64,000 nucleotides of DNA, from contig NZ_CP188322.1 of the NCBI RefSeq assembly GCF_050033475.1, forward strand, positions 75,499 to 139,498, read 5' to 3'. How positions within the stretch are numbered: position 1 is the first letter of the stretch; every line of letters starts with the position of its first letter. Both the position numbers and the translations under genes were made by a program. The DNA comes from Cetobacterium sp050033475. GTDB lineage: Bacteria; Fusobacteriota; Fusobacteriia; Fusobacteriales; Fusobacteriaceae. Shown here piece after piece: positions 61,601 through 64,000 of the stretch. The notes below the pieces were generated by a model. The model searched no databases, was not told the DNA's origin, and worked only from the letters and a program-made list of their open reading frames with translations.

Positions 61601-62291
61601 CTACAAAAATTGATTTTATATTTTTTAAAGGTCCAAAAATTATAATTCTATCTTTTTCTTGAAGAATAGTATTTCCATCAATTAAAATTTTATCTTCTTC
61701 ATTTCTTAAAATAGTCATAAGTTTTAAATTATGAAGATTACGAATTCCACTTTCTTTAAGAGGTATATCTTTAAAAATACTAGGTAATTTTGTAATATAA
61801 ATTTCGACAATAGCATCTTCTTTTAAATAACCTAAGATTAAAATAGGATTATCTTGATTTTTAAACATAATTTTAGTACCAATTTTTTGAATATATCTGT
61901 CAAAAGTTTTTTTTAAAAAATTAGTTTTATGAAAAAAATACCAAATAATAGTTATAAGAAAAATAGAAATTAAACTTTTTCCGATTAATTCAAAACTATT
62001 TTTTTCTCCAATTTTTAAAAATAAATTTATAACAATAGAAACGATAGTTATATTAAAAACATAACCGAATAACATAACAATAAAAGCTAATTTACGTCTT
62101 TTTAATGATGTAACCACAACTTCGCTTTCTGCTGTTGTATAACCACAACTTGTAAGCATAGAAATAACTTGAAATCTTGCCATTGGTTCAGTTAAACCAG
62201 TTAATCTGAAAAGGATTGTAAATATTTCACAAATTACTAAATATGAAAATATAAATAATATAAAAATAAGAATGATTATATTGATATCCAT
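61575..62291 (-). CDS. Membrane protein with C-terminal TrkA-C (RCK_C) domain
   Basis: The protein of about 238 residues has an N-terminal membrane helix, the segment LTGLTEPMARFQVISMLTSC, two more membrane helices (LAFIVMLFGYVFNITIVSIV; LISIFLITIIWYFF) and a C-terminal TrkA-C domain. That domain reads IVEIYITKLPSIFKDIPLKE, SGIRNLHNLKLMTILRNE, ILIDGNTILQEKDRIIIFGP. TrkA-C domains bind small regulators of potassium transport. It is next to kup in convergent orientation. Start at 62291 follows GAGGTG. Confidence 0.82.
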   Translation of the reverse strand: MDINIIILIFILFIFSYLVICEIFTILFRLTGLTEPMARFQVISMLTSCGYTTAESEVVVTSLKRRKLAFIVMLFGYVFNITIVSIVINLFLKIGEKNSFELIGKSLISIFLITIIWYFFHKTNFLKKTFDRYIQKIGTKIMFKNQDNPILILGYLKEDAIVEIYITKLPSIFKDIPLKESGIRNLHNLKLMTILRNEEDKILIDGNTILQEKDRIIIFGPLKNIKSIFVEKNKENSL

Positions 62292-62410
62292 AAAAATCAC
62301 CTCTGATAATTTATTTACAAAAAAAATAAAAAAATCCTATAAAAAGTATTTATAATATTATTTTTATAAGGTAATATTATATAAAATTTAAAATGGGGGG
62401 AATGATAATT

Positions 62411-62917
62411 ATGAAAAAAATATTTTTAGGTATTTTTTTGATAATAGCACAACAATCTTTTGGTTTCGGATGGGGGAAATCAGAAGATATAAATCCACAA
62501 TATGTGAGGAAAGAATTTATATATGTTTCAGCAGTTAATCCAGAAGAAAAAGATTTTGTTATGAGTGAAAATGATACTCATAAAAAATACTTAAGAGTTT
62601 ATACTGAAAAAGGAGAGCCATTATATAATGAATATCCAATATTAGTTAATTTAAATAATGTAAATACTATAAATCCAACAATATACGGATCAACTATTTT
62701 TTTCTTTTCTTTTAAGGATGGAACCACAGGAAATTATTTTTATGTGAGTGAAGATAAATTAAAAAAATATTTTAATTTAAAAACAGATGATTTTATGAAA
62801 AATCAAAAAAGTATAGCCATGGATAATTCCTCAGAAGATGTTTTTATTTTAAAAGAAACAGGTGAATTACAATTATTAAAAAAAGGTGAATGGGAAAAAT
62901 ATAAAAAACAATTATAA
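62411..62917 (+). CDS. Hypothetical secreted protein
   Basis: The protein of about 168 residues has a signal peptide (KKIFLGIFLIIAQQSFG, cleavage near SFGF), followed by a soluble domain with no recognised motif (YVRKEFIYVSAVNPEEKDFV; TIFFFSFKDGTTGNYFYVSE). The ATG at 62411 is ten bases after GGGGGG; earlier in-frame ATGs at 62402 and 62393 overlap or precede it. A terminator follows. Confidence 0.65.
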   Translation: MKKIFLGIFLIIAQQSFGFGWGKSEDINPQYVRKEFIYVSAVNPEEKDFVMSENDTHKKYLRVYTEKGEPLYNEYPILVNLNNVNTINPTIYGSTIFFFSFKDGTTGNYFYVSEDKLKKYFNLKTDDFMKNQKSIAMDNSSEDVFILKETGELQLLKKGEWEKYKKQL

Positions 62918-62928
62918 TATATAAAAAA

Positions 62929-62960
62929 AGAGTGGCTGAATTTTTACAGTCACTCTAATA
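62929..62960. terminator. Bidirectional hairpin terminator
   Basis: AGAGTGGCTG (62929-62938) pairs with CAGTCACTCT (62947-62956) with one wobble pair, flanked by A and T runs, between convergent genes. Confidence 0.78.
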
Positions 62961-62974
62961 TTTTAAATTAGTTA

Positions 62975-64000
62975 TTATCTAGTTATACCTTGTTCCTTAG
63001 CTATTCTCATAACTTCTCCAGCAACTACCTTAGCAACTTCTGGATTAAATGCATCTGGAATTACGTAAGTTGAAGTTAATTCATTATCTTTTACTAATTT
63101 TGCAATTCCTACTGCTGCTGCTATTTTCATTTCCTCTGTTATTTTCTTAGCCTTAGCATCCAATGCTCCTCTAAAGATTCCTGGGAATGCTAATACATTA
63201 TTTACTTGGTTTGGATAGTCTGATCTTCCTGTTCCAACTACTAATGCCCCAGCTTCTAATGCATCCTCTGGCATAATTTCTGGTGTTGGGTTAGCCATGG
63301 CAAATATGATACTATCTTTATTCATTGTTTTTACCATTTCCTTAGTCAATACATTTCCTATGGAAACTCCAATAAATACATCTGCTCCTACTATGGCTTC
63401 CTTTAATCCACCTTTTATATTTTCTGGATTACTTATTGTTGCCAATTCTTTCTTAGAGAAATCATAAGACTCCATATCATCTCTGTTTATGATTCCATCC
63501 TTATCATTGATAACGATATTTTTTCCACCCATTTTTGAGATTAATTTTATAATTGAACTTCCTGCTGCTCCTGCTCCATTCACAACAAACTTACTTCCTT
63601 CAAAGGTTCTATTTGTTAATTTGAAAGCATTTATCAATCCAGCAACTACAACTATTGCTGTTCCATGTTGATCATCATGGAATACAGGAATATCTAATTC
63701 TGCCTTTAATCTTGTTTCTATTTCTATACATCTTGGGGCAGATATATCCTCTAGATTAATTCCACCAAAAGATGGTGCTAAATATTTTACTGTTTTTATA
63801 ATTTCCTCTGTATCTTGAGTATCTAAACAGATTGGGAAAGCATCTACTCCTGCAAATTGTTTAAATAATATTGCTTTTCCTTCCATTACTGGTAATCCAG
63901 CTTCTGGTCCAATATTTCCTAATCCTAGTACAGCAGATCCATCGGAAATAACAGCAACCATATTTCCCTTTGCAGTATATTTGTAAACGTCTTCTTTATT
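62975..64000 (-). CDS. Malic enzyme (oxaloacetate-decarboxylating malate dehydrogenase), N-terminus off the right edge
   Basis: The visible 341 residues run open to base 64000. They include VAVISDGSAVLGLGNIGPEA, GLPVMEGKAILFKQFAGVDA, APRCIEIETRL, FHDDQHGTAIVVVAGL, the NAD(P)-binding VVNGAGAAGSSIIKLISKMG and GRSDYPNQVNNVLAFPGIFR. This is the short bacterial malic enzyme (about 380-410 residues), which converts malate to pyruvate and CO2. Only about 50 N-terminal residues are missing. Cofactor preference cannot be settled here. Confidence 0.93.
   Translation of the reverse strand, partial: NKEDVYKYTAKGNMVAVISDGSAVLGLGNIGPEAGLPVMEGKAILFKQFAGVDAFPICLDTQDTEEIIKTVKYLAPSFGGINLEDISAPRCIEIETRLKAELDIPVFHDDQHGTAIVVVAGLINAFKLTNRTFEGSKFVVNGAGAAGSSIIKLISKMGGKNIVINDKDGIINRDDMESYDFSKKELATISNPENIKGGLKEAIVGADVFIGVSIGNVLTKEMVKTMNKDSIIFAMANPTPEIMPEDALEAGALVVGTGRSDYPNQVNNVLAFPGIFRGALDAKAKKITEEMKIAAAVGIAKLVKDNELTSTYVIPDAFNPEVAKVVAGEVMRIAKEQGITR

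Overview
The window is very AT-rich and densely coded. It looks Gram-negative and anaerobic: a TonB-dependent receptor, an OmpA-type protein, a porin and lipoproteins occur alongside rubrerythrin, rubredoxin, pyruvate phosphate dikinase, sodium:amino-acid symporters and a radical-SAM heme-degradation locus of the Fusobacterium hmu type. I infer a member of the Fusobacteriota, perhaps Cetobacterium-like; this rests on gene content and composition only.

The most informative part is the centre. At about 24.95-25.3 kb there is a textbook iteron origin: three AT-rich 10-bp tandem repeats, four perfect tandem 22-bp iterons, two diverged iterons and an inverted iteron over the start of a large replication initiator gene (25298-27031). 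A parA gene and an unusual parB-like partner lie about 10 kb to the right (37098-38541). Codon-ending preference appears to flip at the origin. The window therefore seems to hold the origin of a large secondary replicon (megaplasmid or chromid) with metabolic cargo on both arms. A second, unrelated initiator-like protein (Rep_3 type, 11674-12828) sits inside a sugar PTS locus.

Left arm (1-25 kb): heme uptake and degradation (TonB receptor, DUF454 protein, hmuW, hmuF) around a shared operator; rubrerythrin; a hybrid kinase, response regulator and TctC-like binding protein beside an organophosphate transporter with a tandem 11-bp regulator site; a candidate small RNA; a TauE/SafE exporter; a divergent PTS locus (IIA and MupG-type glycosidase one way; IIB, porin and IIC the other) with the Rep_3-like gene between; an EamA exporter; an alanine symporter with an RHH-WYL regulator; cysK; hpf; ppdK; and small envelope proteins.

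Right arm (27-64 kb): OmpA-like protein; a CcdA, ArsC-like and HPr-like operon; an EamA exporter; an ebg-type operon (ebgA, ebgC, ygjI-like permease, divergent ebgR); parA and its partner; yjdM; yaaA; an amino-acid permease; an orphan 30-residue membrane protein; pabABC; a second alanine symporter; an ion-channel-like protein; an NlpC/P60 lipoprotein, an FMN-binding-like protein, an orphan response regulator and a YgjK-type GH63 lipoprotein; a second TauE/SafE protein; a VOC protein; a YgjP-like peptidase; rubredoxin; sbcCD; a GNAT protein; kup with a small metal-binding protein and a TrkA-C membrane protein; and a truncated malic enzyme gene running off the right edge.

Nearly every convergent gene pair is separated by an obvious bidirectional hairpin terminator. 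No tRNA, rRNA, CRISPR array, transposase or prophage was recognised. All family calls are from reading the sequence by eye, with no database search.
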